Below are positions 45,220-56,816 of a stretch of 64,000 bases of DNA, in pieces; positions within the stretch are counted from its first letter, which is position 1, and each line of letters opens with the position of its first letter. Source of the DNA: Cladorhizidae sp. MBARI D1340-BT2 (Eukaryota; Porifera; Demospongiae; Poecilosclerida; Cladorhizidae); assembly GCA_028752905.1 (NCBI GenBank), contig JAQNBH010000009.1, forward strand, positions 30,351,942 through 30,415,941. Direction: 5' to 3'. The notes beneath the pieces are model-generated. The model did no database searches, was not told the origin of the DNA, and saw only the letters and a program-made list of their open reading frames with translations. The position numbers and the translations under genes were made by a program.

Positions 45220-45634
45220 GTGACAAAATTATATGTGCCTTTCACTGGCATAAGCGACTTAAGTTGCGAAATATGCGCCTCTAATATACCCCTGAATATC
45301 AGGAAAATACGGAATGAGGAAAGTGAAGTAAACGTGTCAGCAAACATCACTTCCGGTTCATTCCCGGTCTCGAAGAGACCCGCTTTAGTAGAGATGAAGC
45401 GTTAAGACTTCCTATTTGAGGATGACTTCGGCCTGTTCGAGATTGACGTTAGTGAAGAAGAGGAAGAAGGTGCCTGTGCTTACCTGGGAAGTGGCGTAGT
45501 TGACGGTGATGCTATGGCAGCTATAACAGAAGCTGTTGGCACCGACCACGAAGCAAGTTTTCAAAGTATAGGTCGCTCTACTCTGCCAAGCGAAGCTTCA
45601 GACGAAAGTGATGATCATGAAGAATTCCCCCAAG
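45220..45634 (+). CDS. Candidate acidic exon, unknown protein
   Basis: One frame continues from about 45220 through a single stop at 45403 to 45634, where CCCCAAG is followed by GTAAGAATAA, a good splice donor. The second half is acidic (FEDDFGLFEIDVSEEEEEG, later ASDESDDHEEFP). Acidic N-terminal exons are common in transposases, piggyBac included, but nothing specific is recognisable. A second glutamate run follows at 45730-45775 (GAGGAG repeats). Confidence 0.3.
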
Positions 45635-45984
45635 GTAAGAATAAATAAGAGTTGTATAGTAAAGCCTAGTAACTAGCATAATAATATGAACTATTTCTCC
45701 TTGGAAGGTAGTTTCACTCTCATGGACCTGGAGGAGGAGGAGGAAGCAGCAGAGGAGAAGACAGGGTTGGAGGAGAGGTTATTATTTATATATATATATA
45801 TATTTTATAATGTAGCATTATTTGTTTGTCTGAGTTATGCTGAACATGCAGACCTTCACAGTGCCAAGCATTGCCCTTTTATTTTTTATCTATATTTATT
45901 TATAATTATGTTATGCACACTTTGCACATATATACTTTTATTTATTTTTCAGTACTATGGAGCCTAGCCCTTACTTCCTCTTTG

Positions 45985-46262
45985 TTATGCTATTCACATC
46001 TTTGTGGTTTGTTATAAAAATGTTGTTGACAAATAGTTGTTGTATACCAAACCTTGACTAGCTAACATTGCTGATTTCATGTGTATGAAACCGAGCTGAA
46101 ATCAACTTATAATGATATTCACATCTTTGTGGTTTGTTATAATCAACCAAAAAATTGTTGTTGACAAACTGTAGTTGTTGTTGACAAAAAGTTGACCCGC
46201 TAACATTGCTGGTTTCATGTGTAATATGAAATTGAGATGATATAAACCCGATATAAACCCTT
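45985..46262 (+). repeat. Tandem duplication of about 130 bp
   Basis: Two copies share ATATTCACATCTTTGTGGTT, TGTTGTTGACAAA and CTAACATTGCTG(A/G)TTTCATG. Non-coding. Confidence 0.8.
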
Positions 46263-46449
46263 TTATTTTACTTCCTGTCTCTTATAACAATATTCACATT
46301 TCTAAAATTTACCATAATGTCTCTTCATGCATCAGCTATCACCTGATATATAGTTGTTGGGTACTTGTCTTCATGTGGTCCTCTATAAAAAAATTATGTG
46401 AAATTGTGTCAATTTTTGTAAAATGTCCTCCGTAAATCTGCCAGTGAAA

Positions 46450-47540
46450 GGATTACCTGAGAAACTTTGAACAAACCCTAAAAGGAGGTGGGACTTCCAC
46501 TAACAGAAAGGACCAATATATTACGGAAGCAAGTCTCCGGGAAAGTGATGGAAGCTTTTCAGGAACTGGACCTGAGCTTACATTACTAAACATTGAAGAC
46601 TTCACTGCTTGAGCATCTGGGTTGTACGGATACTAGAGCCATAAAAACTATTTGGAGAAACTCACCAACAGACAACCTGTCACGTAGACACAATCTCACT
46701 CAGATTACGAAGAGCATCAACTGATTCGCAAAGCGAATGGAAAGCAAAAAGGACTTCACGATGGAGATGTTTCGAGGAACATTGACGCCTTACTACTCGC
46801 CAGAGTTATGCCATGCACTGAGAGGTAATACTTACAAGGATACTCCGGAGATCATCGATGAGCTGGAAGCTACTTCGGAATCAAAATCCTTTAACGAAAG
46901 AAGCGAGATGCACAAGAGACAACTGGAGGGACAACACTCCGGCAGAAAGATGAGTCCCAGGGAACAGACACCTACTAATGGATCAGGTGGGCGTCTAACT
47001 AAAGGTAGAGATTGGGGTTCCCCATTGAGCATGATTGGGTTGTTGGTGGCCAAGGTGTAGCCGGTGGTACACAGAGGTGTAGATCATTTCCTAAGGACAT
47101 AGTTTGCTTTGAATGCAATGAAACATGGCATTTTAAGAGGTATTGCCCAAACAGTAAGGTCAAAGACAAGCTAGGCATGATTAGTTTTGAGTCTGAGGCT
47201 GAGAAAATTCAGGAGTTGCTCAGAACCGGGGACATAAATGGTAGACCGTGTAGGTGCCTCATTGACACTGCAGCCAACAAAACAGCAGTCCCTGCTAGGC
47301 TACAACTGAATGTTTTACTGGCAAGACAGCTACTGCAAGACTAGCTAATCAGAGGGTCGTCACATTTAAAACAGCAACCATAGACTTAAAGGTAGATGGA
47401 ATAACTAAGTCCATGGATGTGTTTGTAGTTGGTGAGGATACAAAGCATGTTCTGTTGGGAAAGGACCACCCCTGGGTGAGGTCTTGGATTGCTGGAAGAT
47501 CCAAGCCAAGGGTGCTGGCAGATGATCCTGTACCATTACC
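46450..47540 (+). pseudogene. gag and protease of element C
   Basis: Broken gag frames start near 46450 (LRKQVSGKVMEAFQEL), continue at 46737-47060 (DFTMEMFRGTLTPYYSPELC) and reach a zinc knuckle at about 47105 (CFECNETWHFKRYC; the usual Gly is Thr). The protease follows at about 47240 with the active site reading LIDTAANKTAVP, then VFVVGEDTKHVLLGKDH. In this family the motif is normally DTG or DSG, so DTA may be a mutation or tolerated variant. Frameshift near 47330. Confidence 0.7.
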
Positions 47541-47949
47541 TGGGTTCAAAGTCAGGCACTAGTGGCAGAGAAAGCCGCTAACCAGATTGAGGATAGCAAG
47601 GATGGCACTTGCACTAGGCAGCTACCCCTTACACTACCGAAATTGCATGAAAAACCAATACCCCAACCCAGAAGGAAGAAAGCCAAAACAACCTAAACTA
47701 GTTACTTGTGATCGTGTTGACCATGAGACAGATAGCTTATTAACAGAAGTAGAGGAAGTGAGCACCGATACCAGTCCCAAGAGGAGGACACTCACATCAA
47801 TTCTTCTGCTAATGATGAATTGCTGAGTGTGTACATGTACAAGGGAGATGAGGCAATAGAAGAGATATTGAGGCAGGAAACCTTCAAGGGTTAGAGAGAG
47901 GTCATGTGAGTGAGTTGCCGTTTCTGACACTTACAAAAGGGAATGTGGA

Positions 47950-48420
47950 AATGCTGGCTCTAACAGAACAGCAAAGAAGGATGGGATATTAGAGGAGATG
48001 AGGTGTAAGGCTGATAGGCAGGAAGATGAACACTTCTATCTGGGAGGTGTAATATTGCATAGCAAACGGGCTGACCCAGGGAGAGAGTTCACCAGAGTGG
48101 TGGCCCCCTCTTGTAGGTGCAAGGAGACATTAACAGCTCTACACAAACAGGCCTACGAAAATGAAGAAAGCTACAAAGAAAAATCTAAACAGGCCTATGA
48201 TCAGAGATCCAAACCAAGGAGTTAAGAACTCGGGGACATGGTGCTCTGTCACAACCCAGGGTTGACAGGAAAACTCCACTCAATTGGGATGGCCCGTACG
48301 AAGTCATAGCTAAACTGTCTGACTGTAACTATACAATAGCTGTGCCTAACAAAAGATCAAAAAAGCTAACCATCCACATTAACCGGCTTAATGAGTGGAA
48401 GATGCCACATGCTAATCTAC
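47950..48420 (+). pseudogene. Integrase of element C (core deleted)
   Basis: 47995-48160 resembles the start of an integrase (HFYLGGVILHSKRADPGREF, then RVVAPSCRCKETLTALH). It is joined directly to the post-core helix (YKEKSKQAYDQRS) and the GPY/F module, here ELGDMVLCHNPGLTGKL followed by WDGPYEVIAKLS in a shifted frame, then INRLNEWK. The catalytic D,D-35-E core is missing. This module lies immediately upstream of RT in the same strand and flows into it. Confidence 0.8.
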
Positions 48421-48479
48421 TTAGACTCATTATGGCAGACAAATCTGAGGACACACCAAATTCCATAGGTAGTGTCAAG

Positions 48480-49845
48480 ATGAATTTATCCAATGCTAGG
48501 AAATCACAGTTGAAGGCCATTCTAAAGTACCGTACCCTGAAAGGGCTGGGCTTGCTGAAACACGACCAATGTGAAATCCATTTAGAGGAAGGAAACCCAC
48601 TCCGCTTACCCCCCAACAGAAATGCCCCTGCAATGAAAAATGATCTTAAGAAGGAGATAGATGAGCTTGGGTATACTCATTCCATCCAAAAGCCCATGGT
48701 CATCCCCTATGGTACCGCCTAGGAAAAAGGTGACTAGGGATGTACGACTCTGTATTGACTACAGACAGCTAAATAAAGTCACAATCAATGACCCGCTCCA
48801 AATGCCATGCATTGAGGACCTACTGAGCCAACTGGCTAATGCTGTCTGGCTTTCCAAGATTGATCTGAACAAGAGATTCTACCTGGTCCTTCTTGGTAGA
48901 GCCAGCCAGGATAAGACAGCTTTCTGCACCCTGTGGAGGAAATAAACATTTACCCGCATGCCATTTGGTCTCAAAAATGCATCAGCAGCTTTCCAAAGGT
49001 GCATGGAAAATACTCTAGATCATTTGAGAGACTGCTGCGCGACATATATTGATGATATATTAATATTTTCTGCTACTTGGAAGGAACATGTACAACACAT
49101 TGAAGAAGTGTGGAAAGCATTGGTAGATGCTGGGCTGACTACGAACCTAGACAAATGTGCACAGTCACTAGAGTATCTGGGACACCAAATTGGACATGGC
49201 TTTGTAAGTGTGCCAGAAGCTAAAGTTAAGGCGCACTGAAGGACTTCCATAGACCTAGGAATCAGAAAGGGTTGAGGGCTATCTTGGGGACCGCCAGTTA
49301 CTACTGGAAATTTATACCTCATTTTGTTAGGTGGGCGGGTCCCCTGTTCGATGCCCTGAAGAAGGGTGACACCTGTTGCCTGGAATTGAATAAGAGAGAG
49401 TCAGATGCATTTAACCATATTGTTTCTGTTCTATGTGACGAGCACTCGCTCATTATTCCCAGAGCTGATGATGAGCTGATTCTCCACACTGATGCCTCGA
49501 TCCTCGGAATTGGTGCTGTACTCTCAGTAAAGAGGGAGGGAGAGGAACAACCCGTCGCCTACTTCTCTAAGCGAACCACTCCTGCCGAAACAAACTACAC
49601 TGTTTCCGGACTCGAATGCCTGGCTGTGGTCAAAGCTGTCGACCACTTTGCTATTCATCTAATTGGCCGCCACTTCACTGTCCTCACTGACTACCGGGCT
49701 CTGCTAGCTCTAAATGGTCTACGCGACTGACAGGCAGACTGATGCGCTGGGCACTGGCCCTACAGATGTTCCAGTTTGAACTTAATTACCAGCCAGGCAT
49801 GTTAAATCACAACGCAGATGGATTGTCGTGACAATGCTGGCCTGA
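48480..49845 (+). pseudogene. Reverse transcriptase and RNase H of element C
   Basis: RT motifs in order: LRLPPNRNAPAM and ELGYTHSIQKP, RLCIDYRQLNKVTI, WLSKIDLNKRFYLV, FTRMPFGLKNASAAFQRCM, then the catalytic YIDDILIF (YxDD) near 49050 and LEYLGHQIG. A frameshift near 49240 precedes ILGTASYYWKFIPHF. RNase H follows: [40 protein letters not shown], and the final HNADGLS near 49815. A few stops (for example at 48721, 48943 and 49727) prevent a full product. This is typical Ty3/gypsy sequence by motif content. Confidence 0.9.
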
Positions 49846-49971
49846 AGATGAAGCGCTGGTGAGAGTGACTGAGGGAGCTAGGGAAACACCGCTGATTCCG
49901 TCGCCTATTAAAGTCTCAAACATGAGATCAGATCCACACTCCAACGGAGGGCCTTCAGCTGGGGGAGGAGT

Positions 49972-50309
49972 TGTTTCATCTCAGGAAGGCGAGATGTTGA
50001 GGGCAGAATCATCAACATGGACCATGGATGACCTTTAGGCATTAACACATAGATTACTGAGGGACAAGTTATGTCACACCAAACACACTTAGATATTATA
50101 TAGCCTAATGTGTGCCTACCTAGTTATAGTATATGGAACTTTGCTGAGTGTATGTAAGAATGTGTGACATCCTGTTTCCTGATATAAGAACCCTGACTGA
50201 CCGAGGTTCAGGAGATTTGCCTTGTCCTGTAATTGCAACCTTGTGTCTTCATTAATAATCTAAATTCTCTGATTGCAAGATACCGGTGCTATTTACTTAA
50301 GCATAGCTC
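49972..50309 (+). repeat. LTR of element C (approximate)
   Basis: Starts TGTTTCATCTCAGG after the purine tract GGGGGAGGAG (49961-49970) and ends just before TGGTGGCAGCA (50310). Contains a TATA-like TGATATAAGAACC and an ATTAATAATC poly-A-like signal. The 3' edge could be a few bases earlier. Confidence 0.65.
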
Positions 50310-50325
50310 TGGTGGCAGCAATTTA

Positions 50326-51881
50326 GACACATCACTTGAGGATTAGACTGGACTAACACTCAACAGTGTCCCTGAGCAGAATGGCAGAGGAATATTCAGC
50401 CAGAGCAGCTCATTAAGTGAATATCCAATCCTACAAAATATTTAAATATCTGTGAAGACAGATGCTTTTGATGATGGTGGCATCCACCCGAAGTCAGGGA
50501 AGATTGCAGCTGGTGTAACAGTAGCTTCCATTGAGATGGGACTATTAGCACTCAGGCTTGGAGAGGTCAGAGGTGAGGACATAGAAGACTTGGAGGGAGG
50601 AAGAAACTCTAACAGATGGCAAAATAGCAATAGTACTGTCTTGTGCTCAAGTTCACAGACGCACCTATCTGCAAGCTAAAACAATAGAGCATGGTGTTCC
50701 ATTACTTCATTAGTGCACATTCTATAATAGGTCACAGAGCAATGACGTTACGAGGACGGTGATAAATCAAACTTGAACTGTTAAGTGCTACAACTCTTAG
50801 CTTGACCTCAGTCAGTGATTAGTGGGGGGTATTATCTGGTAGAGGCATTTTTTTGAGATATCATCACGAGTAATTTGTACCTAATTAGCTGCACACTAGA
50901 CATCTAGCGTGAGCGAAGTCACATTTTGCCAGCAAGCCAAGAGACCAGGATCTCTCTAAATAAAATATCTCTAACAAGGGCATTCAGCTTTTGACTTGTT
51001 CCAGATGCTAGCAGGTCGGGGTTACACAAGTTGCACCCTTCTCTAGAAATAAAAAAGCTAGTTATTCAGAGAAGTTCCTCCGTGTTCCCTGTAGCAATAG
51101 AGATTGATACTTTGAAGGTTGGAGAAAGGTTTGAAGCAACCTCATTAAAAATGGAGCCTTCTCGGCATAATTATGTTATTTTTTAATGGAATTTACTCAA
51201 ACATCCTCTATTGACAACAATTTTGATGGTGAGATTGTGAACGTCTTAGAAAAGTGATCACGAATTGTGTGACTGCATGAGTATTGGTGGGACTTGGGAA
51301 TTCTGCGAGTATTGTACCTGTGTAGTAGAGACATCGGTCAGTCTGCACCCCTAAGGGAAGTTCTAACTTAAGTTTGTCTCTACGCATACCTTAAGGTAAG
51401 TTGTAACGTCTGTCTGTTCTTATGCACAACCAAAGGGAAGTAGATGTTTGTCTGTCTGGACACACACTCCAGGGGAGGTTGTTACGTCTGTCTGTCCTTA
51501 TGCAGGAAGTAGATGTCCATCTGTCTGTACACACACTCCAAGGGAAGTTGTAATGTCAGCCTCTCTATATGCACCCCTAAGGGAAGTTGGCATGCCGACT
51601 AAACTTCGCCTGAACAAGATAGATAGCGGAGTTGTTTTATTTGATCCAGATCTTGATGCAGGGCAACCTTCAGGGATATATATGCACATTCACTTTTCAC
51701 ATTCCCGATGATGCCACACATATTGTGCAACATGGTTCATTATTACCAACAAACTACACCAGCTACATTGGAGGTTGCATGTTGCAAGAAGTTAGCCAAT
51801 GATGCTGTCTCTATCCCTGCTCTATTAGGAGAAAGCTGCAGTTACTGAAATGGAGAGATTTGAAGAGGATAGCACCTTCAG
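50326..51881 (+). other. No supported gene; 51345-51600 is a 55-60-bp tandem repeat
   Basis: First bases may be gag leader of element C (ATGGCAGAGGAATATTCAGC at 50381, soon stopped). About five units at 51345-51600 share AAGGGAAGTTGTAA, GTCTGTCTG and TATGCA. The open frame 51448-51711 over them is unrecognised. Confidence 0.55.
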
Positions 51882-52740
51882 GACTACATGACCCTAGCAT
51901 CCAAGTCACCTGGTACTACATGACCAGTGTATCCAAGCCACCTGGTACTACATGACAAGCCACCTGCTACTACCTGACTAGTGTATCCAAGCCAACTGGT
52001 ACTACATGACCAGTGTATCCAATTGGTACTACATGACCAGTGTATCCAAGCCACCTGGTACTACATGACCAGTGTATCCAAGCCACCTGGTACTACATGA
52101 CCAGTGTATCCAAGCCACCTGGTACTACATGACCAGTGTATTCAAGCACCTTGGTACTACATGACCAGTGTATCCAAGCCACCTGGCACTACCTGACTAG
52201 TGTATCCAAGCCACCTGCTACTACATGACCAGTGTATCCAAGCGACCTGGTACTACCTGACTAGTGTATCCAAGCCACCTGGTACTACATAACCAGTGTA
52301 TCTAAGCCACCTGGTTCTACATGACCAGTGTATCCAAGCCACCCGGTACTACATCACCAATGTATCCAAGCCACCTGGTACTACATGACCAGTGTATCCA
52401 AGCCACATGTTACTACCTGACTAGTGTATCCAAACCACCTGGTACTACATGAACAATGTATCCAATTGGTACTACATGACCAGTGTATCCAAGCCACCTT
52501 ATACTACATGACCAGTGTATCCTAGCCACCAGGTACTACATGACTAGTGTATCCAAGCCACCTGGTACTACATGACCAGTGTATCCAATTGGTACTACAT
52601 GTCCAGTGTATCCAAGCCACCTGGAACTACATGACCAGTGTATCCAAGCCACCAGGTACTACATGACCAGTGTATCCAAGCCAACTGGTACTACATGACC
52701 AGTGTATCCAAGCTACTTGGGACTACATGACCACCTGGTT
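51882..52740 (+). repeat. 32-bp minisatellite, about 26 units
   Basis: Unit CCTGGTACTACATGACCAGT followed by GTATCCAAGCCA. Several units are shortened by the same internal deletion (GTATCCAATTGGTACTAC), which suggests block duplication of variant units. It abuts the 5' LTR of element D with a six-base gap. Confidence 0.95.
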
Positions 52741-52746
52741 ACATGA

Positions 52747-53380
52747 TGTCAGGGAATTCTATCTCCCTGACTGAGTTCACAACAGCCCGGGATGAAGCCA
52801 AACAAGCAGCTAGTGGAAAAGCCGTACACTAGATGTGTGGAAACCATGGTAGCAAGTGTGGGAACAGATGAAGGACCTTACCACCAGACACTATAAAGGA
52901 TGTGGTCCACCTGCTTGAGGAAAGATCTACACACCCCTCACCTGTTAAGACAAGACATAGGATTGGTCGCCAAGTGTCGGTGCCATGATGACCTGATGTC
53001 ATCAAACCTAGTAGTTCGAACAGTATATAAGAAACAGCTAGGGAGTAGTTAGCAGATACCTGAATATTGCCAGAGACTGCTGCAACCAGCAATTAAGAAC
53101 TGTTAGATAACAACCGACTGAACCTTTGTTATTGTGGTTGATATTGTGTTGTGTTATCTTGTCATGGCTGGTGTATTTATGTTTCTCATAATTATAATAC
53201 AACTATCTGTAGTTATATTTGGGAATCCAGCAATTCTGTTGAGAGTTGCTGAGTTTGGCTTGTTCCGAGGATTGCCAGTAGGACAGACTGGGAGTCAAAG
53301 ATTAGTCGTCGCATGAAGACTAGGGATCTGCTCAGCCAGCTAAAGTTTCTGTACTGGGAGAAGGCTGGTTTTTCATGACA
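52747..53380 (+). repeat. 5' LTR of element D
   Basis: 634 bp, TGTCAGGGAATTC to TTTCATGACA. The terminal TGTCA/TGACA inverted repeat is the same as in element A. TATA-like AGTATATAAG lies near 53021. Compared with the 3' LTR it lacks a short segment near 52808. Confidence 0.92.
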
Positions 53381-53381
53381 T

Positions 53382-53399
53382 TGGTGGCAGCGATGGGAT
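53382..53399 (+). promoter_or_regulatory. Primer binding site of element D
   Basis: TGGTGGCAGCGATGGGAT, one base after the LTR; tRNA-Leu-type with one mismatch to element A's site. Confidence 0.8.
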
Positions 53400-53691
53400 C
53401 CATGTTGAAAAAAAGGATCTACGTTACTATTGTACCTCCAGCCTGAGTGAGATGTTGTGATTACATTAAAAAAATTGTTGTGATTAGTGGGAAACAGCCA
53501 AGGTCACTTGAGAACCTTGGGGCTTGTGAAACCAAACCCAACTCTAGGTTATATTTTGTTTTGTGTAACCACTGAGTGTATTTTCCTTCGGGAGTGTGTA
53601 TTTTTCATTGTATTGTTATGGCTCTTCCTCTGCGATCTGGATTTAACCGACCCCTCGCGACCACAACCTCATTGAGGGCCGTGTACCTCCC

Positions 53692-55400
53692 TTGGAACCA
53701 GTTGAATGCAGTGAGGACAATGAGCTGGGGAACAGAATTGCAAGGAATGGAGACTCTCCACCACTCAGAGGACAAATGAATCGCTTCATGGGCCAATGGG
53801 CGGAGATGGAGCAGGCCATATCACAACGCGAATATGCCAGATGGGCCGAGGACCGACAACATGCCCAGCAGCAACAGGATCCGTGGAGCCAGGCCTTGGT
53901 GGACCAGAGACATCCTCCACCAGCGTTGGCTCTACCAGTTGTAGCTACACCCAAACTGACCTTACATAAATTCGTTGAAGGCACTGATGACATGGGGGCA
54001 TTCCTCAGCTCCTTCGAGGTGACCGCGCTAGCAAGCAAGTGGCCACGGCGTCTCTGGATTGTCTACCTACAAAGTGTACTATCCGGCCAGGGCATGTTAG
54101 CCGTAACCTTCCTAACTATAGAAGAACAAGAAGATTACGATCTAGTCTGTCAAACCCTCCGATCTCCTACCAGATTACAATGGAGTCATACCGGAAGAAG
54201 TTGTTTGACTTAACCTTCAGTCAAGACAAACCTGAAGAGTGGTTCCGAGACAGGAAGCAAGCCTGTTCCCGATGGTTGGCTTCTAGTGGTAAGTTAGCCC
54301 AAGAACTTATTTTGATTGAGCTTACTTTACAGTAACTTCCAAGGTGGCTAGAGAACCGTATGCACCAGATGGTGCCTGGAAGTTATGAAGAACTCAAGGA
54401 GGCAGTACTGAGATGTCCATGTACCTCACCAAGAGAGAAGGATGCAGTTCCAAGGACAGATCAAAAAGGAGGACGAAGAACCCCTCCCCGAGACCACCGA
54501 GACAACAGAGGTGAACCCAGAGACAACAGAGGACGTTTCCCCTACACCAGACTGTCCGAGCAAGGAAGACAACTCCCTTGTAACATTAACCCATGTAACA
54601 TAAATATTCCTCAAGATAGAGGGCCAAGATCAGTTGAATCTTACAGGTGTGGGAAATTAGGTCACATGCAGAGGGATTGTCGTGTCAAAATAGAGAGAGG
54701 GAATTGTGCCCTTACTATGAGAAAGAAATTGCCTGAATGGAATAGGAGAGTGACCATTAACAACCAGTCAGTGATAGCTTTGTTAGACACTGGCTGCACA
54801 AAAAGTATTGTGCATCCCCGGTGCATAGACCAGAAAGATTATCTTCCCTGGGAAATAGCATATACTACAGCGAGTTCAGCTTGAACCCATTTCCCAGCAG
54901 CCAAGATAAACCTTCAGGTAGACAGATATGAGAAGGTAGTATTAGCAGTGGGTGTATCCGAGTTCCTTATGTGTGATATGTTGATGGGGCATGATATTCC
55001 CTTATTTAAGACATACCTCCGGGAAGCTTTGGATACCGATGCCGGGAAGAGGGACCTTGTCCCTCCTACTCTCCCTACCTCTGAGCTGGGCCTGGCAACC
55101 ACAAGGATCCAAAGCAACCTTTGGACCCTGGAAGAGCAAGCCGAGGCCCGACAACTCCACGAGGATGAGCCCATCATACAACCAGTACTACCTGATGACA
55201 ATGACAGTGAAATGGATGAGGAAAGCGTGAGCCTAGCCGAGCCGGAAACACCTCCTACAGACGAGCTAGAGTCCCCTCCCCCACCAGCACCAGAAGAAAC
55301 AGGAGTGAGCCTAGGCAAGCCAGAAAGACATCCAAAGGATGACCTAGTGACTCCCCCATCACCTGAAGCAGCAGAGCCCGGAGACTTGGACACCATCTTC
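53692..55400 (+). pseudogene. gag, protease and acidic linker of element D
   Basis: 53692-54213 is gag (QWAEMEQAISQREYARWAED, then LTLHKFVEGTDDMGAFLSSF). A second frame from about 54180 continues with the SCAN-like capsid end (SYRKKLFDLTFSQDKPEEWF, RWLASSGKLAQEL), a stop at 54333, an Arg/Asp-rich stretch, and a knuckle with its first Cys lost (SYRCGKLGHMQRDC). Protease: ALLDTGCTKSIVHPRC with intact DTG, a stop near 54882, then MLMGHDIPLFKTYL. A long Glu/Pro-rich linker runs to about 55400. Sequence order and motifs match element A closely. Confidence 0.8.
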
Positions 55401-55804
55401 CCGGAAGAGTTTCGTGAGGAACAGAAACAAGATCCTACCGTAAGGAGCGTAAGGGAAAAAGTGAACCAAAAAGACGGTGTGTATTTTTGGAAAGATGGGT
55501 TATTAGTAAAATCAGCCAGAGCCAAGGTAATGAGGTTAGCTTACTCCTCTGTAGCAGCAGGCAGGAAAGAACCATCCAACTTATCAGAGGTAGGATGGAT
55601 TGGCCAGGTATGGCCAGAGATGTTCATGAGCTGTGTCTGTCTTGCCCATCTGCCAAAAAGCCAGCCCAGCAGTAGTACCTAAGGCACCACTTCACCCATT
55701 ACCTATTATTGATCAACCCTTTAGTCGCATAGCTATGGACATATTTGGACCCTTTAAGAACTTCTGGTGGACACAAAGACGTACTTATAGCTATGGTCAA
55801 CACT
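55400..55804 (+). pseudogene. Integrase start of element D
   Basis: LDTIFPEEFREEQKQDPTV and DGVYFWKDGLLVKS precede the zinc-binding region: LAYSSVAAG, then in a shifted frame RTIQLIRGRMDWPGMARDV and LCLSCPSAKKP. The core begins with IAMDIFGPF (first catalytic Asp, about 55738) and ends after about 15 residues (LIAMVNTTKW), where the sequence switches to RT. The rest of the core and the GPY/F module are deleted. Confidence 0.8.
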
Positions 55805-56790
55805 ACTAAATGGACAGCTTAACCATCCTTGACCTAACCAAGGGGTACTATCAGGTCTCCATGGGGTGTAGTAGTAGAGAGAAGACTGCCTTTATTACTC
55901 CCTATGGGAAGTATCAATTTACGACTATGCCCTTTGGTTTGGTTTCGGCCCCCTCCATCTTTCAAAGGTTAATGGACCACATCTTGTCCGGTTGGAAACC
56001 TTTACTGTGGCATACCTAGATGACATTGTAATTTATAGTCAGAACTGGAAAGACCATTTACAACATGTGTCAATAGTTTTAGGCAGAATGAGAGAAGCAG
56101 GTCTCACAATAAAACAAGAGAAATGTAACTTTAGTGTGAGCCATTGTGAGTATTTGGGACATTTAATGGGTGGAGGACAAATTAGACCATTGTCTTGCAA
56201 GGTTGAGGCCATCTGTACTTATACACCCCCTCAATGAGAGCCTTTTTAGGATTAGCCGGTTACTACCGAAGGTTTATACGCAACTTCTCCGAAATAGCAT
56301 CTCCTTTAACAGACTTAACCAAAAAGAATCAGAGTAATAAGATTGTGTGGAGTAGTTCTTGTGAAGTAGCTTTCAAAGCTATAAAAGCTAATCACCCTGT
56401 GTTATTATCCACAATCTGGGAAAGACCTTTTATCCTACAGACGGAAGCATCAGCGATGGGGCTGGGATTTGTAATCAGCCAAATCGACCCCAAGGGTGAC
56501 GAGCATCCGGTGGCGTTCAATTCCTGAAAACTTCTACCCAGAGAACAGAGATATTCGACGATAGAACGGGATGCTCTTGCCATCGTGGCAGGAATTAAAC
56601 ATTTCAGGGTCTAATTGGAGGTAACTACATTTACCATTGAAACTGACCACAACCCCATGGCCCACCTAGCCAATATCAAAGACAGATATGGCTGACTCAC
56701 TCGTTGGGCGCTTGACCTACAAGACTACGATTTCACCATCTCCCACCAGTCGGGTTCCGCCAATGCCAACGCCGATGGCCTAAGTCGAGA
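55805..56790 (+). pseudogene. Reverse transcriptase and RNase H of element D
   Basis: RT from fingers/palm on: LTILDLTKGYYQVSM, EKTAFITPYGKYQFTTMPFG, SAPSIFQRLMDHIL, a frameshift near 55990, then catalytic AYLDDIVIYSQ and CEYLGHLMGGGQI. A further frameshift at 56234 is followed by FLGLAGYYRRFIRNF. RNase H: FILQTEASAMGLGFVISQ (first Asp is Glu), a stop at 56525, RDALAIVAGIKHF, ETDHNPMAHL and ANADGLSRDG. The N-terminal part of RT is missing. Confidence 0.9.
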
Positions 56791-56802
56791 CGGGTCTCGA
56801 GC

Positions 56803-56816
56803 CGAGGAAGGGGGAA
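56803..56816 (+). promoter_or_regulatory. Polypurine tract of element D
   Basis: CGAGGAAGGGGGAA directly before the TGTCAGGG start of the 3' LTR. Confidence 0.85.

Larger units (their letters stand above)
46420..50325 (+). mobile_element. LTR retrotransposon C (Gypsy, Gmr1-like), INT before RT
   Basis: Order on the plus strand: gag with zinc knuckle, protease, integrase N-terminal piece and C-terminal GPY/F module, then reverse transcriptase and RNase H, purine tract, LTR, and a primer site followed by internal sequence. Canonical Ty3/gypsy elements have integrase last. No 5' LTR is visible. The integrase core is deleted, and many stops mark it as dead. The LTR followed by a primer site repeats the head-to-tail layout of element B. 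Confidence 0.85.

Noticed and set aside
51882..52740. CRISPR-like array
   Set aside because: The 32-bp units are directly adjacent without unique spacers and the context is eukaryotic.
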